Below, piece by piece: positions 7,863-17,486 of a stretch of 64,000 nt of DNA. A program made the position numbers and the translations under genes. The stretch covers positions 18,025 to 82,024 of the forward strand of contig NZ_JBKQWU010000017.1 of NCBI RefSeq assembly GCF_047275745.1, written 5' to 3'. The notes below the pieces were generated by a model that saw nothing but the letters and a program-made list of their open reading frames with translations, was not told the DNA's origin and did not search any database. The stretch's first letter is position 1; each line of letters opens with the position of its first letter. The DNA comes from Amaricoccus sp047275745 (GTDB lineage Bacteria; Pseudomonadota; Alphaproteobacteria; Rhodobacterales; Rhodobacteraceae).

Positions 7863-9215
7863 ATGCGGATCACAGTTTTCGGTACCGGGTATGTCGGTCT
7901 CGTGCAGGGGGCGATCCTGGCCGAGGTCGGCCATGACGTGCTGTGCGTCGACGTGGACGCGGCCAAGGTCGAGGCGCTCAGGGCCGGGAACATCCCGATC
8001 TTCGAGCCCGGCCTCGAGGAGATCGTGAAACGGAACTACGCCGCCGGCCGGCTCCAGTTCACCACCGACGCCGCCGAGGGCGTGGCGCATGGGCCGATCC
8101 AGTTCATCGCCGTCGGCACGCCGCCCGACGAGGACGGCTCGGCCGATCTCACATACGTGCTCGCCGTCGCCACGACGATCGCCGAGCACATGACGGAGCC
8201 GAAGGTCATCATCGACAAGTCGACCGTGCCGGTCGGCACCGCCGACAAGGTCCGCGCCCGCGTCGCCGAGGTGCTGAAGGGCCGGGGGTCGGACGGGGAG
8301 TCGGATCGGGGGGCGGATCGGAGGTTCGACGTGGTCTCGAACCCGGAATTCCTCAAGGAAGGCGCCGCGGTCGCCGACTGCATGAAGCCCGACCGGATCA
8401 TCATCGGCACCTCCGATCCCGAATCCGAGGAGCTGCTGCGCGAGGTCTACGCGCCCTTCAACCGCAACCATGACAAGATGATCGTCATGGACGTGCGCTC
8501 GGCCGAACTCACCAAATACGCCGCGAACTGCATGCTCGCGACCAAGATCTCCTTCATGAACGAGGTCGCCAATCTCGCCGAACGGCTCGGCGCGGATGTG
8601 GAGATGGTGCGCGTCGGCATCGGCTCCGACCCCCGGATCGGCTATCACTTCATCTATCCGGGCGCGGGCTATGGCGGATCGTGCTTCCCGAAGGATGTGA
8701 AGGCGCTCATTCACACCGCGCGCGAGATCGGCTTCGACCCGAAGCTGCTGCAGGCGGTCGAGGATCGCAACGACGCGCAGAAGGAAGTGATCTTCGCCAA
8801 GATCGAGAAGCATTACGGGGGCGATCTGAAGGGCAGGATCTTCGCGCTCTGGGGGCTCTCCTTCAAGCCGAACACCGACGACATGCGCGAGGCGGCCTCG
8901 CGCGTCCTGATGGAGGCGCTCTGGGAGGCGGGGGCCTCGGTCCAGGCCTATGACCCCGAGGCGATGGAGGAGACGCAGCGCATCTACGGCGACCGCGAGG
9001 ATCTCACCCTCGTCGGCACCAAGGAGGCGGCGCTCCGAGGCGCCGACGCGCTGGTGATCCTGACCGAATGGCAGGCGTTCCGCGCCCCCGACTTCGACCT
9101 GATCGCCGAGAAGCTCAAGGCGCCGGTGATCTTCGACGGCCGCAATCTCTACGAGCCGGCGCGGATGGAGAAGCGCGGCTTCTCCTATTACGCGATCGGC
9201 CGCGGACGGATGTGA
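7863..9215 (+). CDS. ugd: UDP-glucose 6-dehydrogenase
   Basis: 450 residues, ATG preceded by GAGGAG. The NAD-binding motif FGTGYVGLVQG begins at residue 5. FIAVGTPPDEDGSADLTYV, KSTVPVGTADKVR, NPEFLKEGAAV and the catalytic cysteine in YGGSCFPKDVKAL (about residue 274) identify the UDP-glucose/GDP-mannose dehydrogenase family. It oxidises UDP-glucose to UDP-glucuronate, the precursor for the next gene. Residues about 141-153 contain a short low-complexity Ser/Asp/Gly/Arg insert absent from typical homologues, one of many in-frame repeat insertions here. The stop lies just before the Shine-Dalgarno of the next gene, so the two are probably co-transcribed. Confidence 0.95.
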   Translation: MRITVFGTGYVGLVQGAILAEVGHDVLCVDVDAAKVEALRAGNIPIFEPGLEEIVKRNYAAGRLQFTTDAAEGVAHGPIQFIAVGTPPDEDGSADLTYVLAVATTIAEHMTEPKVIIDKSTVPVGTADKVRARVAEVLKGRGSDGESDRGADRRFDVVSNPEFLKEGAAVADCMKPDRIIIGTSDPESEELLREVYAPFNRNHDKMIVMDVRSAELTKYAANCMLATKISFMNEVANLAERLGADVEMVRVGIGSDPRIGYHFIYPGAGYGGSCFPKDVKALIHTAREIGFDPKLLQAVEDRNDAQKEVIFAKIEKHYGGDLKGRIFALWGLSFKPNTDDMREAASRVLMEALWEAGASVQAYDPEAMEETQRIYGDREDLTLVGTKEAALRGADALVILTEWQAFRAPDFDLIAEKLKAPVIFDGRNLYEPARMEKRGFSYYAIGRGRM

Positions 9216-9226
9216 GGAGCCCCGCC

Positions 9227-10345
9227 ATGGCGGAGACTGGCATGGCGAAGAGCACGGCGGCGGGCTCGACCCGGCCTGAATCGACCCAGGTTGAATCGAC
9301 CCGGACGGGACCTGAGCGGGTCCTCGTCACCGGCGCCGCCGGCTTCATCGGCTTTCACACCGCCGCGGCGCTCCTCGGGCGCGGCGACGCGGTCGTGGGG
9401 TTCGACGTGGTCAACGACTACTACGACCCGGCGCTCAAGGAGGCGCGGCTCGCCGAGCTCGACCGGATCGCGGCGGAGACCGGCGCCTCCTGGCGCCTCC
9501 TCCGCGCCGATCTCGCCGACCGCGCCGCCGTCGAGGCGGCCTTCGCGGAGGGCGTGGAGGGCGCGCCCTTCGACCGGGTGATCAACCTCGCCGCCCAGGC
9601 CGGCGTGCGCTACAGCCTCGAGAACCCGCTCGCCTATGTCGAGAGCAACCTCGTCGGCTTCACCCATATCCTCGAAGGCTGCCGCCGGACCGGCGTCAGG
9701 CATCTGACCTTCGCCTCGACCTCCTCGGTCTATGGCGGCAACCGGAAGATGCCCTTCGCCGAGGATCAGGGCGTCGATCACCCGCTGCAGTTCTACGCCG
9801 CGACCAAGCGGGCGAACGAGCTGATGGCTCATGCCTATGCCCATCTCTACGGGCTGCCGGTGACGGGCCTCAGGTTCTTCACCGTCTACGGCCCCTGGGG
9901 GCGGCCCGACATGGCGCCGATGCTGTTCGCGAAGGCGATCTCCGAGGGCAGGCCGATCAAGGTCTTCAACCACGGCGACCACAGCCGCGACTTCACCTAT
10001 GTCGACGATATCGTCGAGGGGGTGATCCGCGCCTCGGACCGGCCGGCGGTGCCCGATCCGGACTGGGACCCGATGAACCCCGATCCCGCGACCTCGAGCG
10101 CGCCCTACCGGATCTACAACATCGGCAACAACGAACCGGTGAAACTCGCCGATTTCATCGCCGCGATCGAGACGGCGCTGGGACGGAAGGCGATCCAGGA
10201 ATTCCTGCCGCTGCAGCCCGGCGACGTGCCCGACACCTTCGCCGATTCCGCGCGCCTCACGCGGGCGGTGGACTGGTCGCCCGGCACGCCGGTCGAGGAG
10301 GGCGTCGGGCGGTTCATCGACTGGTACCGGAGCTTCCACGGGTGA
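9227..10345 (+). CDS. NAD-dependent epimerase, UDP-glucuronate 4-epimerase-like
   Basis: 372 residues from ATG 9227 with GAGGAGC at 9214-9220. After a Thr/Ser-rich N-terminal extension of about 30 residues come GAAGFIGFHTA, VINLAAQAGVRYSLENP, ASTSSVYGGNRKMPF and FYAATKRANELMAHAYAHLY with the YxxxK pair. This string of motifs is typical of UDP-glucuronate (or UDP-galacturonate) 4-epimerases, and the gene follows ugd by 11 bp, so conversion of UDP-GlcA to UDP-GalA is the most likely role. Such a sugar would give an acidic polymer. The N-terminal repeat (STRPESTQVESTR) comes from a tandem repeat in the DNA. Confidence 0.9.
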   Translation: MAETGMAKSTAAGSTRPESTQVESTRTGPERVLVTGAAGFIGFHTAAALLGRGDAVVGFDVVNDYYDPALKEARLAELDRIAAETGASWRLLRADLADRAAVEAAFAEGVEGAPFDRVINLAAQAGVRYSLENPLAYVESNLVGFTHILEGCRRTGVRHLTFASTSSVYGGNRKMPFAEDQGVDHPLQFYAATKRANELMAHAYAHLYGLPVTGLRFFTVYGPWGRPDMAPMLFAKAISEGRPIKVFNHGDHSRDFTYVDDIVEGVIRASDRPAVPDPDWDPMNPDPATSSAPYRIYNIGNNEPVKLADFIAAIETALGRKAIQEFLPLQPGDVPDTFADSARLTRAVDWSPGTPVEEGVGRFIDWYRSFHG

Positions 10346-10528
10346 ACGTGGCCGCCGCCGCTGTCCCCGTCGCCACCGGTGCCGCCGCGGGTCCGGTCCC
10401 TGGCGTGCCGCCGGATGTTTGGGGGGATGCGTCATCGCGGGATGTGTCATCGGGCTGGCAAAACCGCCTCCGGGGCTGATAATCCCCTGCGAGGCGGGTC
10501 CGGAAAGCGACTCCCCCAGAGGTTGAGC

Positions 10529-13246
10529 ATGACAAAAAGACACGGCGTTCTGTCGCGGACGATCCAGCGTTCCTATCTCAGCCTGCCGGAGAACTGGCGC
10601 GCCGCGATGCCACGGGACATGCGCGGCCAGGTGCGCGACTGGCTCGGCCTCGGAAAACCGGCGCGCTCGCGGGCGCGCGGGCCGCTCGCGGAGCTGGAGG
10701 ACGGGGCAGCGGCCAAGGGGGCGACCGGGGGAGAAGCGACGAGGGGCGGGCGCGCCTTCGCGGGCGAGATTGATCCGCTCGCGCTCGAGGACCGGCTCTG
10801 GTCGGGCTTCGCCGCGGGCGCGCGCGCCGATCTCGAGGCGCTCGCCGGCCTGCCGGGCGAGGCTCCGATCCCCGATCTCTCGAAATCCCGGCAGGCCGAG
10901 GCCGCCTGGGCGCTCGCGCGCTGGCACGCGGCGGCGGGCGACGCGCCGCGCGCGCTCGTCCGGCTCGCCCGGCTGCGCGAGCTCGACCCCGGCAAGGCGC
11001 GCGGCGCGCGCGCGCTGCTCCTCGAAAGCGACTGCCTGCGCCGGACCGGCGCGGGCGGGGCGGCGCGGGCGCTGCTCGCCCCGGCGCTGGCACGCCAGCC
11101 CGACGATCCCGACCTCTGCCTCGCGATGGCGAACAGCTTCCTCATCCCCGATACACCCCCCGATCCCGAGACCGATGCGATCCGGCTCGACTGGGTGAAC
11201 CGGATTTACCGCGCCCAGGGGCTCGCGGAGATCGCGCTCCGCGATCCGGCGCGGGGACTTCGGATCGACAACCTGACCGCCGCCGCGCCGCCCGAAGCCT
11301 GGGCCAAAACCTCGGGCGAGCCGATGCCGAAGGTCAGCGTGATCATGCCGGTTCACCGCGCCGAGGCGACGATCGGCTTCGCGCTCGAGAGCCTGCGCGC
11401 GCAGACTTGGCAGAACCTCGAGATCATCGTCGTCGATGATGCGAGCCCGGACGGCACGGCGGCGGTCGCCGAGGGCTACGCCGCGCGCGACCCGCGGGTG
11501 AAGGTGCTTCGCCAGGCGGAGAACCGGGGCGGCTATGCCGCGCGCAACCGAGGCTGGCTCGCCGCCACCGGCGATTTCATCACCACGCATGACGCCGACG
11601 ATTGGTCGCATCCCGAGAAGATCGCGCGCCAGATGCGCTTCCTGCGCGACAATCCGGCGGCGCCGGTCTGTTTCTCGGACTGGGTGCGCGCGACGCCCGA
11701 GCTCGGCTTCGGCTGGCTCTTCCGCGCCTGGTCGCGCTTTTCCGGCAAGAGCATGTCCTCGATCCTGATCCCGCGGCCCATGATGGAGCGGCTCGGCGGC
11801 TGGGACGTGGCGCGCGTCGGCGGCGATACCGAGATCCTGCGCCGGGTCCAGCATCTCTCGGAAGACCCCGACCTCTCGCCCCAGGCCTGCAAGGGCGTGC
11901 CGCTCGCCTTCGCGCTCCACGCGGAGACCTCGCTGACGCGCCAGTCCGCGACGCATGTCCGCACGATGCTCTACGGCGCGCGGCGCGAATACGCCGAGGC
12001 GAGCGATCACTGGCGGCGCACGCGGAAGGACCCCGCCGAACTGCGGCTGGACCCCGAGGCCACGCCCGCGAGCCCCCGCCCCTTCCCCGCGCCGCTCGCC
12101 GTGCTCGGCCGGAACGGCGAGACGCGGGAGCTCGACCTGCTCGTCATCACCGATTTCGCGATGAAGGGCGGCTCCTTCGTCTCGACCTTCAACACGCTCT
12201 CGGCGGCGGTCCGGGCGGGGATGCGCGTCGGCGTCTTCCACTGGCGCCGCTACGATCTCGACATGACCAAGCCGCTCGACCCGAGGCTCCGGGCCCTGGT
12301 CCAGCGGGGCGAGGTCGCGGTGATTTCCGCCGGCGAGAAGGTCCGCGCCGCGACGGTGGTCTTCGGCTATCCGGTGATCCTGACCCGGGTGCCCGATCCC
12401 CTGCCCGAGATCGACTGCGACGCGGTGATCGTCGTCGTGAACCAGATGGCCGAGCGGATGACCGATGGCGGCGATCCGCAATACGACCCGCGCGCGCTCC
12501 AGGCGACGGTGCGCGATCTCTTCGGCCGCGAGGCGGTCTGGGCGCCGATCTCGGGCCTCGTCCACCGGCTGATGCGGGCCGATCCGCGCTATCCGGCGCC
12601 CTCGGACGAGATCTGGGTGCCGCTCATCGAGACGGAGGACTGGTGCGCGAAACCGCCGCGCTGGCGCGGGGGGTCGGGTGCGAAACCGGTCATCGGGCGC
12701 CATGCGCGCGACGAATACACCAAATGGCCGAGTGATCCCGAGGCGCTGCGCGCCGCCTATTGCGCCGAGCGGCCCTGCGTGGTCGAACTCATGGGCGGCG
12801 CGGGGCGGGCGCGCGACGTGATCGGCGCCTTCCCGTCGAACTGGGTGGTGCATTCCTTCGGCACGATGGACAGCCACGCATTCCTCGACCGGCTGGACTT
12901 CTTCCTGCACTACCCGCACGAGACCTATATCGAGGAATTCGGCCGCGCCGTGCTGGAGGCGCTGGCCCGCGGCCTGCCCGCGGTGCTGCCGCCGGTCTTC
13001 CGCGAGACCTTCGGCGAGGCGGCGGTCTATGCCGAGCCGGAAGAGGTCTGGCCCAGGATCGCCGCGCTCTGGGCCGACGAGGCGGCCTATCTCGCACAGG
13101 CCGCGCGTGGCCAGGAATTCGTCCGGGCGCATAGCGACTGGTCACGCTTCCCGGCGCGGCTCGCGGCGACGCTCGGGCGGGGTCCGGGGACGGCCGAGGC
13201 GGGGATGGCCGAAACGGGAGCGGCCCAGGCCGCCGCTCAGGGGTGA
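10529..13246 (+). CDS. Large bifunctional glycosyltransferase (helical N-terminus, GT2 domain, GT4-like C-terminus)
   Basis: 905 residues from ATG 10529. Residues 1-260 are helical and repeat-like (TPR-type, containing LARWHAAAGDAPRALVRLA). Residues about 265-470 are a GT-A/GT2 domain: KVSVIMPVHRAEATIG, VVDDASPDGTA and the DxD-like HDADDWSHPEK. The remainder resembles a GT4/GT-B C-terminal domain ending with YIEEFGRAVLEALARGLP, the classical E-x7-E donor-binding element. The protein therefore probably adds two sugars or makes a disaccharide unit. The gene at 14897 is a clear paralogue with the same architecture; a sulfotransferase lies between them. Start chosen on the parallel with the paralogue's N-terminus. 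Confidence 0.85.
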   Translation: MTKRHGVLSRTIQRSYLSLPENWRAAMPRDMRGQVRDWLGLGKPARSRARGPLAELEDGAAAKGATGGEATRGGRAFAGEIDPLALEDRLWSGFAAGARADLEALAGLPGEAPIPDLSKSRQAEAAWALARWHAAAGDAPRALVRLARLRELDPGKARGARALLLESDCLRRTGAGGAARALLAPALARQPDDPDLCLAMANSFLIPDTPPDPETDAIRLDWVNRIYRAQGLAEIALRDPARGLRIDNLTAAAPPEAWAKTSGEPMPKVSVIMPVHRAEATIGFALESLRAQTWQNLEIIVVDDASPDGTAAVAEGYAARDPRVKVLRQAENRGGYAARNRGWLAATGDFITTHDADDWSHPEKIARQMRFLRDNPAAPVCFSDWVRATPELGFGWLFRAWSRFSGKSMSSILIPRPMMERLGGWDVARVGGDTEILRRVQHLSEDPDLSPQACKGVPLAFALHAETSLTRQSATHVRTMLYGARREYAEASDHWRRTRKDPAELRLDPEATPASPRPFPAPLAVLGRNGETRELDLLVITDFAMKGGSFVSTFNTLSAAVRAGMRVGVFHWRRYDLDMTKPLDPRLRALVQRGEVAVISAGEKVRAATVVFGYPVILTRVPDPLPEIDCDAVIVVVNQMAERMTDGGDPQYDPRALQATVRDLFGREAVWAPISGLVHRLMRADPRYPAPSDEIWVPLIETEDWCAKPPRWRGGSGAKPVIGRHARDEYTKWPSDPEALRAAYCAERPCVVELMGGAGRARDVIGAFPSNWVVHSFGTMDSHAFLDRLDFFLHYPHETYIEEFGRAVLEALARGLPAVLPPVFRETFGEAAVYAEPEEVWPRIAALWADEAAYLAQAARGQEFVRAHSDWSRFPARLAATLGRGPGTAEAGMAETGAAQAAAQG

Positions 13247-13248
13247 GC

Positions 13249-14916
13249 ATGGGAAACGAGAACCGGAAGAAATCCGCCCGGGGCGTCGGTGCGCGGCTGC
13301 GCGGCTGGTTCGGCCTCGGCCCAGTGACGAAACCGGCGACGGAACCGGTAACGAAACCGGTGGCGAGTCCGGCGGCTGGCCCGGCTCCGGGAACCGGCCG
13401 CGCGGCCGCGCTCGCGGGCCCGGACCTGCCCGGCAAGGCGAAACGCTCCGGCAGGAAGGCGGGCAAATCCGGGGCGGGCAAATCCGCGGCGACCGGGGTC
13501 CGGCCCGCCGGGCCCGGCCCGGCCCGGGTCGGCAAGGCGGGGGCTGGCAAGGCGGGAATTGGCAAGACGGGGACTGGCAAGAGGCGCGCGCGCCGGCGCC
13601 CGCCCGTCCCGCCGATCGGGGATTTCGTCCTGATCCTTGGCGCGATGAAATCCGGGACGACGAGCCTCTACGACTATCTCGCCACCCATCCCGAGATCGC
13701 GCCCTGCATCCGCAAGGAGCCGAGCTTCTTCGCCGCGGACCGGCGCAAGAAGACGCCCGGGCGCTACTACCGGCTCTGGCCCGGATACGATCCCGCCCGG
13801 CACCGCTATGCGATGGAAGCCTCGGTCGATTACACCAAGCAGCCGCGCTACCGCTATGTGACGCGGTGGATCAGGGACTTCCCGGCCCGTTTCAAGTTCA
13901 TCTACATCGTGCGCGACCCCGTCGACCGGATCGAGTCGCAGATCGCGCACAACATCGCCAAGGGGCGGATCACCAGGGAAACCTACGGGACCAAGCTCGA
14001 CAGTGCGATCTCGACCTCGCGCTACGGCTATCAGCTCGACGCCTTCCGCGGGCCGCTCGGAAATCCCGAGGTGCTGCTGCTCGATTTCGACGAGCTCCGG
14101 CGCGATCCGATGGCGCTGCTCGCGCGCGTGGTGGATTTCCTCGGGATCGACCCCGGCTTCACCTTCGCCGAGCGCGCGGCCTCGAACACGCGCAAGGCGG
14201 TCAATGACAGCGAGAGCTTCCGGCTCAGCCGGGCCGAGCGGGGGCGGTTCCGCGCGAAACTCGCCCCCGACATGGCGCATTTCGCGCGGGACTACGGGTT
14301 CGACATCACCCGCTGGGGCTTCCCGGCGCCGCCGCCCGAACCGCTCCGGCTCGCGGAACGGCGCGACACGCTCCACCGCCGCCATCTCGGCGCGCTCGTC
14401 GACGAACTCGCGGCGAAGTCGAGGCGCCTGATCGAGATCGGGACCGGCGAGGGGATCGCGCCGGACCGCGGCGGTCTCCGCGAGCGGGTCCTGGCCGATC
14501 CCGCCGCGCCCGGCGGGCTCGACGCGCTCGATGGCGGCCGGCGCTTCGATTTCGCCCTCTGCCCGGCGCTCGAACAGGCACCCGACCCGGAGGCGCTGGC
14601 GCGGAAACTCCTCGCATCGGCCGACCGGGTGCTGGTCTCGCTCCCCGGCTCCTGGGACGGGCCGGAACGCTGGTTCGGCCGGGAGCCCGACTACCGGGTG
14701 CTCATCGAGGAGCCGGGAAGCTCCGATCCGGCCGGCCGCCGGCTGATCGCCTATTACCATAACACCGGAACCGTCCCGCCCGGGCAGGCCGCCCCCCGGA
14801 AAGCCGCCCCGAAGGCCACACGGAAAGCCAGGCCGGACGCCGGACCGGATGGCGATCGGGCGGTCGCCATGGTCACCGAATCTCCCTCGGCCGCCGATGA
14901 TCAGCGACCGGCTTGA
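13249..14916 (+). CDS. Sulfotransferase with repetitive N-terminus and methyltransferase-like C-terminus
   Basis: 555 residues from ATG 13249, three bases after the preceding stop; a GTG at 13243 that overlaps that stop is an alternative. Residues about 20-115 are Gly/Lys/Ala/Pro-rich, built from degenerate repeats such as VGKAGAGKAGIGKTG. The sulfotransferase domain follows: LGAMKSGTTSLYDYLATHP binds the 5'-phosphosulfate of PAPS and YIVRDPVDRIESQ is the 3'-phosphate loop. After about residue 365 the segment RLIEIGTGEG and a DFALCPALEQAPDPE / LVSLPGSW pattern resemble a degenerate class I methyltransferase. It probably sulfates the polysaccharide built by its two flanking glycosyltransferases. 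Confidence 0.85.
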   Translation: MGNENRKKSARGVGARLRGWFGLGPVTKPATEPVTKPVASPAAGPAPGTGRAAALAGPDLPGKAKRSGRKAGKSGAGKSAATGVRPAGPGPARVGKAGAGKAGIGKTGTGKRRARRRPPVPPIGDFVLILGAMKSGTTSLYDYLATHPEIAPCIRKEPSFFAADRRKKTPGRYYRLWPGYDPARHRYAMEASVDYTKQPRYRYVTRWIRDFPARFKFIYIVRDPVDRIESQIAHNIAKGRITRETYGTKLDSAISTSRYGYQLDAFRGPLGNPEVLLLDFDELRRDPMALLARVVDFLGIDPGFTFAERAASNTRKAVNDSESFRLSRAERGRFRAKLAPDMAHFARDYGFDITRWGFPAPPPEPLRLAERRDTLHRRHLGALVDELAAKSRRLIEIGTGEGIAPDRGGLRERVLADPAAPGGLDALDGGRRFDFALCPALEQAPDPEALARKLLASADRVLVSLPGSWDGPERWFGREPDYRVLIEEPGSSDPAGRRLIAYYHNTGTVPPGQAAPRKAAPKATRKARPDAGPDGDRAVAMVTESPSAADDQRPA

Positions 14917-17485
14917 GAGCCTCTATCTCGCCCTGCCGCCCTCCTTCCGCCGGCTGATCCCCGAGCATTGGCGCACCGGCCTCCGGAACCGGCTGCTGCC
15001 GGAATGGCGGCCGGGGACCCCGGGTTCGCCCCGGCGGATCGAGGACCGGCTCTGGGGCGGTTTCTCGACCCGCGCGCTCGCCGAGCTCGACGCGGTGATC
15101 GCCGCCGGCCGCGCCGATCCGGCCCGGGCCAGGGCGGCGGCGGAGGCGTCCTGGGCGCGGGCGCGCTGGGATGTCGCGCGGGGCGATCCCGCGGCGGCGC
15201 TCCGCGCGATCCAGGAGGCGCGCATCCTCAATCCCGCCGGCGCCGGCGCCAAGCGGCAGTATCTGCAGGAGGCGAAGCTGCTCCGCCTGCTCGGGCGCGG
15301 GGCCGAGGCGCACGCGCTCCTGCCCGCCCGGGGCTTCGACGCCTCGGCCTGGATCATGCGCGCCGCGAGCCACAGCCCGACCGCCGCGCCCGGCGCGGCC
15401 GATCCCGCCGCCGCGCTCGCGGCGCTCAACCATGTCTTCCACCGCTTCCGCCTCGGCGGCATCGCATTGCTCGACCCCTCCCGCCCACTCGGCATCGACA
15501 ATATCGGCCCGGCCCAGGCGCCCGCGCCGGTCCGGGGGCCGCTCGTCAGCGTGATCATGCCCGCCTTCCGCGCCGAGGCGACGATCGGGACCGCGCTCGC
15601 GAGCCTCGCCGCGCAGAGCTGGCGCGACATCGAGGTGCTCATCGTCGACGACGCGAGCCCGGACGGCACGGCGGGCGTCGCGGCGGAGTTCGCCGCGCGC
15701 GATCCGCGCTTCCGGCTGATCGCCCAACCCGTGAACGGCGGCGCCTATGCCGCGCGCAACCGCGCGCTGACCGAGGCCGCGGGCGAGTTCGTCACCGTGC
15801 ACGACGCCGATGACTGGTCGCATCCCGAGAAGATCCGGACCCAGGTTGCGCATCTGCTCCGGAACCCGTCCGAGCCGCAGGATTTCACCGCCTGGACCCG
15901 CGCGCTCCCTGATCTCACGATCACCGGGACGCTCCGGGGCAGCCGGGCGCTCGTCACCTCGAACCTCTCCTCGCAGATGATCCGGCGCGCGGCGCTGATC
16001 GCCGCCGGCGGCTGGGACGATACGCGGGCCGCGGGCGACAGCGAGCTCATCGCCCGCGTCGAGGTGCTCGTCGGCCGCTCCGCGCAGGCCTGGCGCGCGC
16101 GGGTGCTGAAACCCGCCTGCCCCTTCTCCATCGGCCGGGTGAGCCCCGACCAGCTCACGCGCTCCGAAGTCACGCATGTGATCTCGCTCCAGCACGGGGT
16201 CCGGCGCGAATACCACGAATCCGCCGCGCTCTGGCACGCGGCGCTCGCGCGCGGCGAGGGGCGCGGCGATCTCGCCCTGCTCGGCGCCGCCCGCTTCCCG
16301 GCGCCGCCGGCGCTGCGCGCGTCCCGGGCGGAGCCGCCGCCGCTCGATTTCCTCGTGATCGCCGATTTCAACATGCGCGGCGGCGCCTCGAAATCGGCGA
16401 TCGCGATGCTGGAGGCGGGAAGCCGCGCCGGCCGCGCCGCCGGGCTCCTCCACTACCGCCGCGCCGATCTCAACCTGACCCATCCGCTCGACCCGGAGTT
16501 GCGCGCGCGCGCGGTCCGGGCAGGCTGGCGCATCGTGGCGCCGGGCGAGCGCCTCGCGGCGCGCACGGTGATCCTCTCCTATCCGCCGCTCCTCGGCGAT
16601 GCGATGGACCGCTTCCCCGTCATCGCGCATGAGCGGCTGGCCGTCGCCGTGAACCAGATGGCCGAGCGCGACACCCTGGGCCGCGACCGCGCCTATGATC
16701 CCGCGCGGGTCCGGGCCAATCTCGCGACGCTGCTCGGCTCGGAGGGGATCTGGATCCCGATCTCGGGCCGGGTCCGCGCGCTCATGGAGGCCGATCCGCG
16801 CTATCCCCGCCCCGATCCCGAGACCTGGACGCCGCTCATCGACGTGGACGACTGGTGCGCGCGCGAACCGGCCTGGCGCGGCGCCTCCCGCGCGCGCCCG
16901 GTGATCGGCCGGCACGGGCGCGACCACGCGCTGAAATGGCCGACCGATCCGGAGGAGATCCTCGCCGCCTATTGCGCCGGCCGGCCGGTCGCGACGCGCT
17001 TCCTCGGCGGCGCGGCCGAGGCGCGGCGCAGGCTGCGCCGCTGGCCCGCGAACTGGTCGGTCGCGCCCTATGGCGGCGATGTGCGCGCCTTCCTCGGCGA
17101 TCTCGATTTCTTCCTGCACTATCCCGACCCCCGGTATATCGAGGAATTCGGCCGCGCGCCGATGGAGGCGATGGCGGCGGGCGTGCCGGTGATCCTGCCG
17201 CCGGAATTCGAGCCGACCTTCGGCCCGGCGGCGCTCTATGCCCGCGCCGCCGAGGTCTGGCCGCTGATCGAACGGCTCTGGGCCGACCGCGCCGCCTGGA
17301 CCGCGCGCGCCGAGGCCGGCCGGGCCTTCGTCCGGGGCACCTGCGATTCCCGGCTCTTCGCCGGGCGGCTCGACACGCTCGCGGCGCTCGCGCCCGGACG
17401 AATTTCGGGCCGGATCTCCGCGCCAGATGCCTTGCCCGGTGCCTCGCCCGATACCGCGCCAACCGACACACCGGCCGAAGGCTGA
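14897..17485 (+). CDS. Large bifunctional glycosyltransferase, paralogue of the gene at 10529
   Basis: 862 residues from ATG 14897, which overlaps the sulfotransferase end by 20 bp (translational coupling); an earlier in-frame ATG at 14849 is possible. The N-terminus SDRLESLYLALPPSFRR parallels that of the gene at 10529. The GT2 segment has VSVIMPAFRAEATIG, IVDDASPDGTA and HDADDWSHPEKI. The C-terminal half shares NQMAER, WIPISGRVRALM, VIGRHGRD, DFFLHYP and the EEFGRAPMEAMAAGVPVILP donor motif. Two complete transferase folds in one chain imply two linkages or a processive disaccharide synthase. The tandem arrangement points to duplication around the sulfotransferase. Confidence 0.85.
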   Translation: MISDRLESLYLALPPSFRRLIPEHWRTGLRNRLLPEWRPGTPGSPRRIEDRLWGGFSTRALAELDAVIAAGRADPARARAAAEASWARARWDVARGDPAAALRAIQEARILNPAGAGAKRQYLQEAKLLRLLGRGAEAHALLPARGFDASAWIMRAASHSPTAAPGAADPAAALAALNHVFHRFRLGGIALLDPSRPLGIDNIGPAQAPAPVRGPLVSVIMPAFRAEATIGTALASLAAQSWRDIEVLIVDDASPDGTAGVAAEFAARDPRFRLIAQPVNGGAYAARNRALTEAAGEFVTVHDADDWSHPEKIRTQVAHLLRNPSEPQDFTAWTRALPDLTITGTLRGSRALVTSNLSSQMIRRAALIAAGGWDDTRAAGDSELIARVEVLVGRSAQAWRARVLKPACPFSIGRVSPDQLTRSEVTHVISLQHGVRREYHESAALWHAALARGEGRGDLALLGAARFPAPPALRASRAEPPPLDFLVIADFNMRGGASKSAIAMLEAGSRAGRAAGLLHYRRADLNLTHPLDPELRARAVRAGWRIVAPGERLAARTVILSYPPLLGDAMDRFPVIAHERLAVAVNQMAERDTLGRDRAYDPARVRANLATLLGSEGIWIPISGRVRALMEADPRYPRPDPETWTPLIDVDDWCAREPAWRGASRARPVIGRHGRDHALKWPTDPEEILAAYCAGRPVATRFLGGAAEARRRLRRWPANWSVAPYGGDVRAFLGDLDFFLHYPDPRYIEEFGRAPMEAMAAGVPVILPPEFEPTFGPAALYARAAEVWPLIERLWADRAAWTARAEAGRAFVRGTCDSRLFAGRLDTLAALAPGRISGRISAPDALPGASPDTAPTDTPAEG

Positions 17486-17486
17486 G

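Noticed and set aside
9188..13132. A 1314-codon minus-strand open frame opposite the glycosyltransferase
   Set aside because: Arg/Asp/Gly-rich composition typical of an antisense shadow in very GC-rich DNA; the plus-strand frame has recognisable GT2 and GT4 motifs.
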